Assembly: GCA_026399025.1 (NCBI GenBank)
Contig: JAPLRU010000041.1
Span: 1 to 38,148 of the forward strand
Source of the DNA: Methylobacter sp.
GTDB taxonomy: Bacteria; Pseudomonadota; Gammaproteobacteria; Methylococcales; Methylomonadaceae
DNA: 38,148 nt
Reading direction: 5' to 3'
Shown: piece after piece, positions 1-8,736 of the stretch
How the letters are laid out: every line of letters starts with the position of its first letter
Numbering within the stretch: position 1 is the first letter of the stretch
The notes under the pieces: generated by a model
What the model saw: the letters and a program-made list of their open reading frames with translations, nothing else
Told to the model about the DNA's origin: nothing
Databases searched by the model: none
Program-made: the position numbers and the translations under genes

Positions 1-56
1 AAACTGTCAAGCTTTTTTTTGATTTTGTAATGAAAACAATTGGGGCGAGTAGTTAC
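1..56. repeat. Left copy of 56-bp terminal inverted repeat (probable IS end)
   Basis: This sequence is identical, as its reverse complement, to 38009-38064. The inner edge reads GTAAC on the strand pointing out of the window, and the repeat may continue beyond base 1. At the right-hand copy the sequence outside the repeat carries the end of an open reading frame, as expected for the 3' end of a transposase gene. I therefore read this as the end of an insertion sequence whose body lies left of the window. GTAA-type tips occur in the IS66 family, but I cannot assign the family from this much sequence. Confidence 0.55.
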
Positions 57-97
57 AATGAAAATAACAAAAAAACGGGTTGAATAAGGTTTTCCGG

Positions 98-442
98 ATG
101 ATAGAGACAAAACTTCGTGAATATGAAAATTTTCATATTGTGCTATGGCTGTTGAAAGATGCGTGCTGGTTGATGGAGTGGAAAATTGAGGGCATTTTTA
201 TGATTGTGCCGACGATTTTGGCGGCTTTTCATATTACTTGGCTTGGGCGAAATAACCCGGCTAACCTGTTGCATAACTTAGCCATCAGCAGTTGGATATG
301 CGGTAACGCAGTTTGGATGATCGGGGAGTTCTTTTTTGACGACAGCTTTAGGCCGTTTGCTAAGGTGTTTTTTGGTATCGGTTTTGTGTTTCTTGGAGCG
401 TATTATTTTGGCGTATTGCCGAAAGAAAAACGCGCACGGTGA
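98..442 (+). CDS. Small conserved hypothetical membrane protein (114 aa)
   Basis: This is a short protein with three or four hydrophobic stretches, at about residues 15-45, 55-72 and 82-105 (counted from the chosen start), so an inner-membrane location is likely. The Trp-rich motif HIVLWLLKDACW and the later segment FMIVPTILAAFHITW are characteristic of small uncharacterised membrane proteins I have seen in several phyla, but I know no function. I chose the ATG at 98 because AAGG lies about eight bases before it; an in-frame TTG at 80 is possible and would add six residues. It begins only about 40 bases inside the repeat at the window edge, so its promoter may have been changed by that insertion. 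It converges on icd. Confidence 0.6.
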   Translation: MIETKLREYENFHIVLWLLKDACWLMEWKIEGIFMIVPTILAAFHITWLGRNNPANLLHNLAISSWICGNAVWMIGEFFFDDSFRPFAKVFFGIGFVFLGAYYFGVLPKEKRAR

Positions 443-507
443 TGTGCTCTTACCTACATTCCTTAGAGAGAAGGCGCGCGTTCCCCTTAAATCAACAGCA
501 TTCCCTG

Positions 508-1809
508 CTATTTCAAATTCTCAATCAATACGTCAGCAAACTCGCTACATTTAACTTCTTTGGCGCCCTCCATCAAGCGGGCAAAATCGTAAGTCACCCG
601 CTTACTGGAGATTGCAGCGTCCATCGCATTAATAAGCGCATCGGCAGCTTCTGTCCAACCCATATAGCGCAGCATCATCTCACCGGATAGGATTAACGAA
701 CCGGGATTGACTTTATCCAGGTCGGCATATTTGGGCGCCGTACCGTGAGTGGCTTCAAAAACAGCGGTGCCGGTTTGATAATTGATATTACCGCCGGGAG
801 CAATGCCGATTCCGCCGACTTGAGCGGCCAATGCATCAGACAAATAGTCGCCGTTCAAATTCAATGTAGCGATCACGTCAAAGTCTTCAGGCCGAGTTAG
901 AACTTGTTGCAAGGTAATATCCGCGATGGCGTCTTTAACTAAAATACGCCCTTTTGCCAACGCTTCGGACTGAACTTTATTCGCCGCCGCCTCGCCAAAC
1001 TCGGCCCGAGTTTTTTCCCAATGCCCCCAAGTAAAAACATGGTCCGGATATTCACGCTCCGCCAAGTTGTATGCCCATTTACGAAACGCACCTTCAGTAT
1101 ATTTCATAATATTGCCTTTATGGACAATCGTCAGGGATTTGCGCTTATTAGCGATAGCATAGTCGATAGCCGAACGCACTAAACGTTCCGTGCCTTCCTG
1201 CGAAACAGGTTTTATACCGATGCCCGAAGATTCCGGAAAACGAATTTTGGCGTATTGTTTAGGGAAATTATCTTTTAACAACTTCAGAAAATTCTTTACG
1301 TCTTCACTGCCTTGTTCGAACTCGATACCGGCGTATATATCCTCGGTGTTTTCCCGGAAAATAACCATATCAACCGCAGCGGGATTTTTTACCGGCGAAG
1401 GCACGCCCTGAAACCATCTTACCGGGCGCAGACAAACATACATGTCCAGCAATTGGCGCAAAGCCACGTTAAGAGAGCTGATGCCGCCGCCTACCGGTGT
1501 TGTTAGCGGGCCTTTAATAGACACCAAATAAGTCTTGCAAGCCTCGACAGTTTCATCGGGAAGCCAAGTGTTAAAGAGCCGGTGAGCTTTTTCTCCGGCA
1601 TAAACTTCCATCCAATGAATTTTTCTTTGCCCCGAATAAGCGCCGGCCACCGCCGCATCCAACACACGAACGGTAGCGCGCCAAATATCCGGCCCGGTAC
1701 CGTCGCCTTCGATAAAAGGAATAATCGGATTATCCGGCACCCTAAGCTTGCCGTTCTGCATGGCAATAGCGCTGCCGTTTGAGGGTGTATTGAGCGTAAC
1801 ACTAACCAT
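508..1809 (-). CDS. icd: Isocitrate dehydrogenase, NADP-dependent
   Basis: This cytoplasmic TCA-cycle enzyme decarboxylates isocitrate to 2-oxoglutarate with reduction of NADP. The 433-residue product matches the bacterial Icd family (E. coli 416 aa). Visible signatures are the early GDGTGPDIW, the substrate loop SSLNVALRQ whose first serines correspond to the site phosphorylated by AceK in E. coli, the catalytic tract [26 protein letters not shown], the metal-binding [10 protein letters not shown], and [17 protein letters not shown]. The Lys-Tyr pair and the following Val in the last motif are those that select NADP over NAD in E. coli Icd. The frame runs open 30 codons further upstream, but the ATG at 1809 is preceded by AAGGAG at good spacing. 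It stands alone, with a 484-bp region upstream. No aceK is visible here. Confidence 0.95.
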   Translation of the reverse strand: MVSVTLNTPSNGSAIAMQNGKLRVPDNPIIPFIEGDGTGPDIWRATVRVLDAAVAGAYSGQRKIHWMEVYAGEKAHRLFNTWLPDETVEACKTYLVSIKGPLTTPVGGGISSLNVALRQLLDMYVCLRPVRWFQGVPSPVKNPAAVDMVIFRENTEDIYAGIEFEQGSEDVKNFLKLLKDNFPKQYAKIRFPESSGIGIKPVSQEGTERLVRSAIDYAIANKRKSLTIVHKGNIMKYTEGAFRKWAYNLAEREYPDHVFTWGHWEKTRAEFGEAAANKVQSEALAKGRILVKDAIADITLQQVLTRPEDFDVIATLNLNGDYLSDALAAQVGGIGIAPGGNINYQTGTAVFEATHGTAPKYADLDKVNPGSLILSGEMMLRYMGWTEAADALINAMDAAISSKRVTYDFARLMEGAKEVKCSEFADVLIENLK

Positions 1810-2293
1810 AATAACTCCTTCAAAAATGATATTGAGTAATGCGGCATAAAGATAGAGACATCGGATACAATGATGCTTCCACCGGACTTCAAGCATCATA
1901 ACAAAAGCGCGGCAATTTGCACTATTTTAACCTCAACAGCGAAACTACCTTATATGCCGATCCGGCGCTCCGATTCGATTGCATATCGGTCGCCGACCAT
2001 ACTGAAAAACAATAGCTCCAAAAATCACTCGCTTTAAAGGCAATTCGACCCCGCGTCCCTACTAAAAAGCATAGGTCTCAAAGTCAACCGCCGTAAAGAT
2101 TATAAGAGCCAAGTTTCTGTAAAATTTGAAGATAATTTTTCTTCTGATTGTTTTTAACAGCAATGCTGGATATAATATTTTTGCACCACCTTGATAATCT
2201 AAACCTAAAAAACGAACGCTAATTTGCTTGTAACACCACATTACAAGGTGATTAAATCACCTGTATATTCTTATTGCTTAAGGAGAAACAAAG
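1810..2293. other. Divergent intergenic region with an operator-like palindrome
   Basis: This 484-bp AT-rich stretch separates the divergent icd and DUF697-like genes and should hold both promoters. I see no convincing ORF in it. The clearest element is a perfect odd palindrome at 2246-2262 (AGGTGATT A AATCACCT), described separately. The rest shows no repeat or hairpin I can defend. Confidence 0.5.
2246..2262. promoter_or_regulatory. Perfect 17-bp palindrome, candidate operator
   Basis: Two eight-base arms, AGGTGATT and AATCACCT, flank a central A, ending 31 bases before the ATG at 2294. The symmetry and position suit binding of a dimeric regulator of the downstream gene. The same bases could form a short RNA hairpin in the leader. 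No regulator gene lies next to it, so the ligand is unknown. Confidence 0.4.
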
Positions 2294-2860
2294 ATGGCAT
2301 CGACTGACAAACCAACAACTTTTGAAAAAGAAGCACCTGCGAAAGAGGCACCGGCGACAGAAACATTACAAGGTCAAGAAGAAGCACTTACGCTACGCAT
2401 GAAACGTCTCGACAAAGCGCATAATTCGATTAAGAATTATACGATGGGCGCAATGACAGTAGGTTTAGTACCGTTACCACTGATTGACTTGGCCGCATTA
2501 TCCGCTATTCAGCTTAAAATGGTTCATAGTGCAGCTAATTACTATGACGTTCCTTTCTCAAAAAATATCGCTAAATCAATTATCGGCTCCTTATTGGGCA
2601 GTTCAATCGCAGTAACGCTGGCAATGCCTGTAGCCAGCTTTATTAAACTGATACCGGTCCTTGGACAATCTTCAGGTACGATTAGTACCGCATTGATTGG
2701 TTCGGCCTCAACCTATGCTATCGGTAAAATATTCGTTGAGCACTTTGAGTCCGGCGGCACTTTTCTTGATTTTGACGAAGAAAAAGCCAAAGAACATTTT
2801 AAAGGCTTGTATGAAGAAGGCAGAGCATTTGTAGCTTCACACAAAGCGGCAACCGCTTAA
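2294..2860 (+). CDS. DUF697-like inner-membrane protein (188 aa)
   Basis: The N-terminal 30 residues are charged and low-complexity (Lys, Glu, Ala, Thr). An amphipathic stretch with RMKRLDKAHNSIKNYTMGA follows, then hydrophobic segments at about 52-72, 96-116 and 122-146. The segment VGLVPLPLIDLAALSAIQLKM is typical of the DUF697 group, whose members sit in the membrane, sometimes fused to GTPase domains; none is fused here. The C-terminus is again charged. The start is clear, with AAGGAG eight bases upstream. The gene is monocistronic, with an upstream palindrome and a strong terminator downstream, which suggests dedicated regulation. The exact function is unknown. Confidence 0.65.
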   Translation: MASTDKPTTFEKEAPAKEAPATETLQGQEEALTLRMKRLDKAHNSIKNYTMGAMTVGLVPLPLIDLAALSAIQLKMVHSAANYYDVPFSKNIAKSIIGSLLGSSIAVTLAMPVASFIKLIPVLGQSSGTISTALIGSASTYAIGKIFVEHFESGGTFLDFDEEKAKEHFKGLYEEGRAFVASHKAATA

Positions 2861-2888
2861 GTTTGAAGTATCAGCTGATTAAAGACGA

Positions 2889-2925
2889 ACAGATACCCTT
2901 TTTACACCGGGTATCTGTTTTTTTT
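2889..2925 (+). terminator. Rho-independent terminator
   Basis: A ten-base perfect stem (ACAGATACCC at 2889-2898 with GGGTATCTGT at 2909-2918) is followed by a run of T to 2925. It ends the transcript of the DUF697-like gene and isolates it from the export locus that follows. Confidence 0.85.
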
Positions 2926-3068
2926 ACGATATTGACGTAGCGCTGTGTCTAAATTGTTAAAAATAAGCGACTTATTTATCAAATAGATTATCCCTTAAAT
3001 TACCTACTGTGTTCTAAACGGTTCGGCAATTTTCCCGCATTTTCATAAAGAGAAAATGATACTCGAAG

Positions 3069-4376
3069 ATGGTTTTATCCCTACTAACACGTAGTTTTCT
3101 ACTTGGGCTTCTTGCCTTTCTTCCATCACCGAGCGTTTACGCTCGACCTGTTGTTATCAGCATTGATGCCGGCAGTAACAACGGCGCACAAATCGGCACT
3201 TTTATTGGACTGGAAGCCAAAAAGAACTTTCCAGAGCTGGAAAAACGATACGATAGTTATTTGGCTTTTTTATTGTCGCCATCGCAATTCAAGCAATTGC
3301 TTCCCCAAGTGAACTCACTTAAAGCCGCTATTGATCCGGATTATCAAGCCGAAGTCAATGCCATTGCCGCCGTTTGGCAACTGAATACGCTTGATAAGCT
3401 GGGCGATAATAAACTCTCCGTTAATGAATTTTGGTTATTGCAACTACTGCCCGATTTGACAGCTGTTAATAAAGGTTCAGCGCTTGCAGTTGCTAACCGT
3501 AGCGATAAAAATCCGATTGCGGCGAGAAATTTGGATTGGAAAAGCACTCCTGAATTAAGAAGCCTCCAAACGATTAACATTTATCAGTATGAAGACCGCA
3601 CCTTGGTTTCTTTGGGTTTTGCAGGATTAGCCGGTGTTATCAACGGTTTTAATGACCAAGGTTTATTTGTTTCGTTGCTGGACGCGACAGAACAACAAGC
3701 ATCAACATCGCTATTACCGCAAAATTCCAGCAGTTTTGATTTACGCACCCTGCTTAAACACTTCGACAAAATAGCGCCGGCCGGCCACGAATTAGCGCAA
3801 AAATCCTACTCGCGCGGTCATCAGGTTTTATTTGCCGATCAAGGCAATATCGCTGTGTTAGAACAGCCCGCCGGTGAAATCGGCAAGCTTCGGAAAACCC
3901 ACAGCGCAATTATCAATGAAATGCCCTGGAATCATAACGAGCAGTTGGCGGTAGTGAATTGTTTTGTGCTCAAGGCCTCCGCGCATAATTGCTATATGAG
4001 CCGTGATCACTACCGCTGGGGACGATTTGCGCACTTATTAACCGCGTTTTTGGACCAAAACCTGTCAGTCGGGGATGTTATTACAGTGATGCAAGATCAG
4101 GCAAACATCCGCCAAGCGATTTTTAACGAAGATACCTTGCAATCTATTATATTTACGCCTAAAGACCGCGCTCTGTATCTTTATACGCAAGCGGTGACGA
4201 AATCGGATGAAGCGCATCCTTCTATCGAAAAATACCAACTTATCCAAACCGCTTCCAAAGATAAACTCATTGAAACGGTGTTGCTGGTGTTGGGTATTGG
4301 GATTTTAGCGGCGGCTTGGCTATATGTTCTTCGTAACGGTAAAAAAAACAAGCGACCGCCTTTATCCGATAATTAA
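3069..4376 (+). CDS. Membrane-anchored Ntn-hydrolase-like protein (C45/NAAA-type) with Ser in the nucleophile position
   Basis: The 435-residue protein has a cleavable-looking signal peptide (about 1-25, ending VYA), a long periplasmic domain and a C-terminal transmembrane helix (about 402-420) followed by a basic tail, so it is probably tethered to the inner membrane facing the periplasm. The segment ARNLDW (152-157) is the hallmark of linear-amide C-N hydrolases (penicillin V acylase, bile-salt hydrolase, acid amidase, C45 acyltransferases). It normally follows the autoprocessing Cys by about 20 residues; here that position reads G136-S137. Residues 26-136 would then be the propeptide. Later segments such as GFAGLAGVINGFNDQGLFVSLLDAT fit the fold. 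It lies 74 bases upstream of a cyclic-peptide ABC exporter, reminiscent of the PvdQ acylase and PvdE exporter in pyoverdine maturation, which is an analogy only. Activity with Ser is plausible but unproven. No strong ribosome site is visible. Confidence 0.65.
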   Translation: MVLSLLTRSFLLGLLAFLPSPSVYARPVVISIDAGSNNGAQIGTFIGLEAKKNFPELEKRYDSYLAFLLSPSQFKQLLPQVNSLKAAIDPDYQAEVNAIAAVWQLNTLDKLGDNKLSVNEFWLLQLLPDLTAVNKGSALAVANRSDKNPIAARNLDWKSTPELRSLQTINIYQYEDRTLVSLGFAGLAGVINGFNDQGLFVSLLDATEQQASTSLLPQNSSSFDLRTLLKHFDKIAPAGHELAQKSYSRGHQVLFADQGNIAVLEQPAGEIGKLRKTHSAIINEMPWNHNEQLAVVNCFVLKASAHNCYMSRDHYRWGRFAHLLTAFLDQNLSVGDVITVMQDQANIRQAIFNEDTLQSIIFTPKDRALYLYTQAVTKSDEAHPSIEKYQLIQTASKDKLIETVLLVLGIGILAAAWLYVLRNGKKNKRPPLSDN

Positions 4377-4450
4377 TTTTCGTGTGATTTCCCTTTATTG
4401 CAAAAACTCAAATCCTTGATGCCGCCTTTTCCACGCTGACTTATAGCCAC

Positions 4451-6076
4451 ATGAAACTACTAGACTTTATTAATAAAGAATCCAGGATAGCGAAAAATCG
4501 CATCGTCATCATGTCGATAGTGTCGGGAATCGCCAACTCGCTGTTAATCGCAATTATTAACCATGCGGCCGAAACGGATTTTGGCAATGGCGTGCAGGCT
4601 CGATTGTTTTTTATCTATCTGCTGGCTTTCTGTTTGTTTTTATACACCCAAAAATTCGTTCTTTCTCAATCCATGCTGGCAATTGAAGAGGCCTTACGTA
4701 GCGTTCGCGTCAGAATTGCCGATAAATTGCGTCGCACCGAATTTAGCTTTATCGAACAAAGCAACCGCAATGATTTGTTCATTCGCTTAACGCAAGACTC
4801 CAGTTTGATTTCGCAGTCGATGATGTTGTTAAGCAGTGCGGGCCAAGCGGCCATTTTAATCGTCGCGTCTTTGTTTTACATTTTGTGGATTTCGCCGTTG
4901 AGTTTTTTAATAACGGTCGGCATTATCGGCACCACCGCCTTTATTTATTTTTCGCATAGAGAAAAAACCCGCCAACAACTTCAGCTTGCAAGACAAAAAG
5001 AAAATATATTCTTTGATACCTTGAGTCATCTTTTAGACGGCTTTAAAGAATTAAAACTTAACCGCGCCAAACGTGACGATTTGTTTGACGACATTTGTAA
5101 AACCTCGCTAGAGGCCGAACGCATAAAGGTTGAAGTCGGTAATCTGGAAGTCACCGATTGGATCATGGCGCGCTTGTGTTTTTATACCTTGCTGCCTTTG
5201 TTGGTGTTTGTGATTCCGGCCATTCACGGCGAGCAAAGCGACCAAATTTATAAAATCACGGCGGCTGTTTTATTTATCATGGGCCCCATCAGTTTACTGA
5301 TTGGCGCGATTCCGGCATTAAACCGCGTCAATATCGCTTTGGATAATTTTCAAAGCTTAGAGCGGGATGTCGATAAAGCCACGCATCGCGGCGGCGACGA
5401 GCCGATTCCCGCTTGGCATGATTTTACCCGGCTTGAGTTTAAGGAGCTGTGTTTTGCTTATTACGACCTACAAAAGCAGCCGTTATTTTCCATCGGCCCG
5501 AACAGCCTGACCCTGGAAAAAGGCGAGTTATTGTTTATTGTCGGAGGCAACGGCAGCGGTAAATCAACATTATTAAAATTGATCACCGGCTTATATTACC
5601 CCGTCAGCGGCGCCGTTTATCGCGATAACGATTTGGTGAACGATGCCAATTACGCCGGTTTCAGGGAATTGTTTTCCACTGTTTTTACCGATTTTCACTT
5701 ATTTAACCGCTTCTATGGTTTAGCCGATATCGATCAAAGCCAAATTGCTTTTTGGTTAAAAAAAATGGAATTGCACGAAAAAACCCATTATTCGCCTGAA
5801 GGTTATTTTACCGAAACCAATTTATCAACCGGTCAAAAAAAACGCTTGGCCTTTATTGCGGCTATTCTGGAAAATAAGCCGATTTTGATTTTCGATGAGT
5901 TGGCTGCGGATCAAGATCCCGATTTTAGACGTTATTTTTATCAGACCGTTTTACCCGAACTAAGCCGACAAGGAAAAACGATTATCGCGGTAACGCATGA
6001 CGATTCGTATTTTCACTGCGCGGACCGTGTGTTAAAAATGGATAACGGCCTTCTTAAACCTTACCAAGCGGACTAG
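4451..6076 (+). CDS. Cyclic-peptide export ABC transporter (YojI/PvdE/SyrD type)
   Basis: This is a single-chain half-transporter of 541 residues, the size usual for the cyclic-peptide exporter family. The membrane domain occupies about 1-300, with helices near 18-40, 50-70, 128-168 and 240-290. The ATPase domain follows: Walker A GGNGSGKST (365-373), signature LSTGQKKR (458-465), Walker B PILIFDELAADQDP (477-490, with D482 and E483) and switch histidine H516. The sequence around FTDFHLFNR and DELAADQDP is very close to what I recall of E. coli YojI, which exports the lasso peptide microcin J25 together with TolC; PvdE and SyrD export siderophore and lipopeptide precursors. There is no C39 peptidase domain, so any leader must be removed elsewhere. 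It is followed 37 bases later by an SPFH-protein gene, and a TolC-type gene lies at the end of the locus. Confidence 0.88.
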   Translation: MKLLDFINKESRIAKNRIVIMSIVSGIANSLLIAIINHAAETDFGNGVQARLFFIYLLAFCLFLYTQKFVLSQSMLAIEEALRSVRVRIADKLRRTEFSFIEQSNRNDLFIRLTQDSSLISQSMMLLSSAGQAAILIVASLFYILWISPLSFLITVGIIGTTAFIYFSHREKTRQQLQLARQKENIFFDTLSHLLDGFKELKLNRAKRDDLFDDICKTSLEAERIKVEVGNLEVTDWIMARLCFYTLLPLLVFVIPAIHGEQSDQIYKITAAVLFIMGPISLLIGAIPALNRVNIALDNFQSLERDVDKATHRGGDEPIPAWHDFTRLEFKELCFAYYDLQKQPLFSIGPNSLTLEKGELLFIVGGNGSGKSTLLKLITGLYYPVSGAVYRDNDLVNDANYAGFRELFSTVFTDFHLFNRFYGLADIDQSQIAFWLKKMELHEKTHYSPEGYFTETNLSTGQKKRLAFIAAILENKPILIFDELAADQDPDFRRYFYQTVLPELSRQGKTIIAVTHDDSYFHCADRVLKMDNGLLKPYQAD

Positions 6077-6113
6077 TCTTGGTTTTTTATTATTTTATTT
6101 ATTAGGCACAACC

Positions 6114-7073
6114 GTGAGTGCATTATTCGATTATTTAAAAAAAAGCTTGTTGCGTTTTCGAAACGCGTTACACGGTACCTTGTCGTATTTTGCCGTGTTT
6201 TTTCTGGTCTGCGTGATGTCGATTGCTTTTTTATGGCCGCAAATTGTGATTACCGTCAATTCAGGGGAAGGCGGAGTACTTTATCGGCGGTTTTTCGGCA
6301 CGGTCACCGATAAAGTGTTTACCGAAGGCATCCATGTTATTTATCCGTGGGACACCATGTACATCTATAACGGCCGCATTCAAACCGTGCTGCACGACTT
6401 CGATGTGCTGACCAATCAAGGCTTGCCGATTCATTTAAGCTTGGCTATCCGGTTTCGGCCGGAATATGAAATGCTCGGTTTATTGCATCAGCAAGTCGGC
6501 CCCGATTATATCAACACCATTATCACGCCGCAGGTAGAATCGGTGCTGCGTAAACGTCTCAGCCCTTATAACCCGGAAGATATTTACATGAACAAGGATA
6601 ATATCCTGACCCAAGTGGTGATTGAGGCGATGGAGGAGCTGGGGCAAAAATACATCACCGCCAATGACGTGATTATTCGTGAAATCGCGTTACCGGAATC
6701 GATACGTCAAGCCATAGAAAACAAACTGACCGAAGAGCAGCGCGAACAAGCTTACGTTTACCGTTTAAAGCGCGAAGAAAAAGAGTCCCAACGCAAACGC
6801 TTGGAAGCAGAAGGCATCAGAGACTATCAAAACACCGTATCTAAAACGCTGTCGGATAAATTGCTCAAATGGCAAGGCATCCAAGCCACCGCCGAACTGG
6901 CGAAATCGAATAATACCAAAATCGTGGTGATCGGCGGCGGCAGCACCGGCCTGCCGCTCCTGCCGCTGATTTTAAACACGGAAAATGCCCCCCATGAAAC
7001 CTCACCCTCTCCGGTGGAACAGAACCCGATTTCTACCGACATAAGCTCAGAGCCCGCCGATGATGCGCATTAA
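6114..7073 (+). CDS. SPFH/prohibitin-family membrane protein, copy 1
   Basis: The 319-residue protein has a short basic N-terminus, one transmembrane helix (about 24-44) and a band-7/SPFH domain (about 45-215, including EGGVLYRRFFGT and EGIHVIYPWDTMYIY). A charged coiled coil rich in Glu, Lys and Arg follows (about 215-255), then a Gly-rich VVIGGGSTGLPLLP segment. SPFH proteins form ring-like membrane scaffolds that organise or protect other membrane proteins; which one this serves is not known. Translation starts at GTG 6114; the TTATTAGGCACAAC just before the start is repeated before copy 2, which supports this choice. The last 14 bases overlap the next gene, so the two are probably translationally coupled. 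Confidence 0.85.
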   Translation: MSALFDYLKKSLLRFRNALHGTLSYFAVFFLVCVMSIAFLWPQIVITVNSGEGGVLYRRFFGTVTDKVFTEGIHVIYPWDTMYIYNGRIQTVLHDFDVLTNQGLPIHLSLAIRFRPEYEMLGLLHQQVGPDYINTIITPQVESVLRKRLSPYNPEDIYMNKDNILTQVVIEAMEELGQKYITANDVIIREIALPESIRQAIENKLTEEQREQAYVYRLKREEKESQRKRLEAEGIRDYQNTVSKTLSDKLLKWQGIQATAELAKSNNTKIVVIGGGSTGLPLLPLILNTENAPHETSPSPVEQNPISTDISSEPADDAH

Positions 7074-8550
7074 ACTTTTTTTTTTAGGGTTAAGCCTTAT
7101 CGCGCTTGCAGGCTGTATGGATCAATCCTATCAGGAAGCAAAAAAACAACGCACTCAAATTGCAGCGGACAGCAAAGACGGCGACCCCATTGTCATCGGC
7201 ATTCCATGGAGATCGGCCGATTCGGATCTGTTTATCGCCGGCGTCAAACTCGCGGTTAAAGAAATCAACCAAAAAGGCGGCGTACTCAACAGTCCCTTGC
7301 AAATTATTATTAACGATAGCGAATCCGCCTTTAATAAAGAAACCTTATCAACCGGGGCGCGTCAGGATGTTATTCTTAAAATCGCCAATACCTTCGCCAC
7401 CAATCCTTACCTGACAGCGGTTATCGGCCATAGCTCGTCAAGCATTGCGCTATTGGCTTCGGTGGTCTATCAAAATAACGGCATTCTTTTTTTAGCTCCG
7501 ATCGCCAGGTATTCGAAATTAACCGAACATAATTTCGACTATATCTTCCGCACTATTTCCACGAATGCGGAAACCGGTACCCAATTAGCCGACTTCGCCG
7601 CCCAGCAAGGTTATAAAAATATTGCGATATTACACAGTCGGGACGATTCTTCAACCGAATTGGCGGATACCTTTGCTACCGTTTTGCTGAATAAATACAC
7701 CACTAACATCGTTTACCGGCGTTCGTTTTTTGACAATACCGTTGATATTGTTTCGCTGGTGATCGATTTAAAAAATACGCAAAAATTAGACGCGGTTTTC
7801 ATTGCTTCCAGTAGCCAACTATCCGCAAAAATTTATCAACAAATTCGAAATATGGGCGTAAAACTGCCGATTATCGGCGGTGAAACCTTGGACACCAAAA
7901 TATTCCTGGATCGGCTTATGCAATGGGAAAGCGCCAAAAACTTACCGAAATCCAGTGTTCCGACCGTGTTTAATGCGTCGGCTCCGGGCAATCAACAGTT
8001 TGTACGCCAATTCAAACAAGAATACGGGGAAAATGTGCAACCGGACTATTTGGCCGCCTTAGGCTATGACACCGTTAACCTGCTCGCTCACGGCATTCAA
8101 CGGGCGCAATCGAGAATCCCTGTTGAAGTTGCCGTAGCTTTGCGCTATATGGATGCCTGCAAAGGGGTGGCCGGCAAATACGAATTTAAACATAACGGCG
8201 ACTTGAAAAGTAAACCTTTGTATTTTAAGCACTTGGTTGAAAACGATTATGCTTATGAACAAGTCAAAAGCGTTGCCGCCGTTAACGAAGCCGACATGGA
8301 CACCTGCAACGATATCGACCGCGATCATGATACGATTCCCAACAATATGGATGCCTGCCCGAACACCACGCACGAAGAAATTGCCCACGGCATTATCCTC
8401 GACGGAGATAAAAAAGGCTGTCCGATAGACACCGATGAAAACGGCGTAGCGGATTATAAAGAGGCTTGCGTTGATAACCCTGCCGCAGAAAGCGCCGGTT
8501 TACCCGATTGTCCGCATAAAACTGAAACGCCGGAGCTAGATAAGGATTAG
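7060..8550 (+). CDS. LivK-like periplasmic binding lipoprotein with acidic Ca-type tail, copy 1
   Basis: A type II signal peptide ends in the lipobox LAGC (Cys19 from the first Met), so this is a lipoprotein. Residues of about 40-400 resemble the class I periplasmic binding fold used by LivJ/LivK and other leucine/amide-type receptors (VIGIPWRSADSDLFIAGVKLAVKEIN, TAVIGHSSSSIALLASVVYQ). The last 80 residues hold Asp-rich repeats of the thrombospondin type-3 style (DRDHDTIPNNMDACPNT, then DTDENGVADYKEACVD), which in known proteins bind calcium. Paired cysteines in this tail may form disulfides. No Liv-type permease or ATPase is nearby, so it may be a sensor or an adaptor and not an importer component. 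ATG codons at 7060 and 7063 are both possible; the start overlaps the SPFH gene. Confidence 0.82.
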   Translation: MMRIKLFFLGLSLIALAGCMDQSYQEAKKQRTQIAADSKDGDPIVIGIPWRSADSDLFIAGVKLAVKEINQKGGVLNSPLQIIINDSESAFNKETLSTGARQDVILKIANTFATNPYLTAVIGHSSSSIALLASVVYQNNGILFLAPIARYSKLTEHNFDYIFRTISTNAETGTQLADFAAQQGYKNIAILHSRDDSSTELADTFATVLLNKYTTNIVYRRSFFDNTVDIVSLVIDLKNTQKLDAVFIASSSQLSAKIYQQIRNMGVKLPIIGGETLDTKIFLDRLMQWESAKNLPKSSVPTVFNASAPGNQQFVRQFKQEYGENVQPDYLAALGYDTVNLLAHGIQRAQSRIPVEVAVALRYMDACKGVAGKYEFKHNGDLKSKPLYFKHLVENDYAYEQVKSVAAVNEADMDTCNDIDRDHDTIPNNMDACPNTTHEEIAHGIILDGDKKGCPIDTDENGVADYKEACVDNPAAESAGLPDCPHKTETPELDKD

Positions 8551-8736
8551 GATGTACGGTTACCTTGCTAAAACTATTAGAGTAGCCGGAGCGAATAACA
8601 CGACATTGGAGCGTCGCTACCATTAAGTTAAACCTTGAAAGCAGCTATTCCGGTTATCCGTCTACTGTTTTTATGCATTAATGGCGCATTCCTCCATCTA
8701 AGCAACATACAACTCTTTAATTTATTAGGCACAACT

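Noticed and set aside
426-484. Short inverted repeat (AACGCGC and GCGCGTT) between the first gene and icd, considered as a terminator
   Set aside because: The seven-base stem has a loop of about 40 bases and no T-run.
8059-8388. Long minus-strand ORFs opposite the lipoprotein genes, present in both copies (also near 10871-11242)
   Set aside because: They mirror the Asp/Asn-rich coding strand and recur only because the sense genes are duplicated. They lack ribosome sites.
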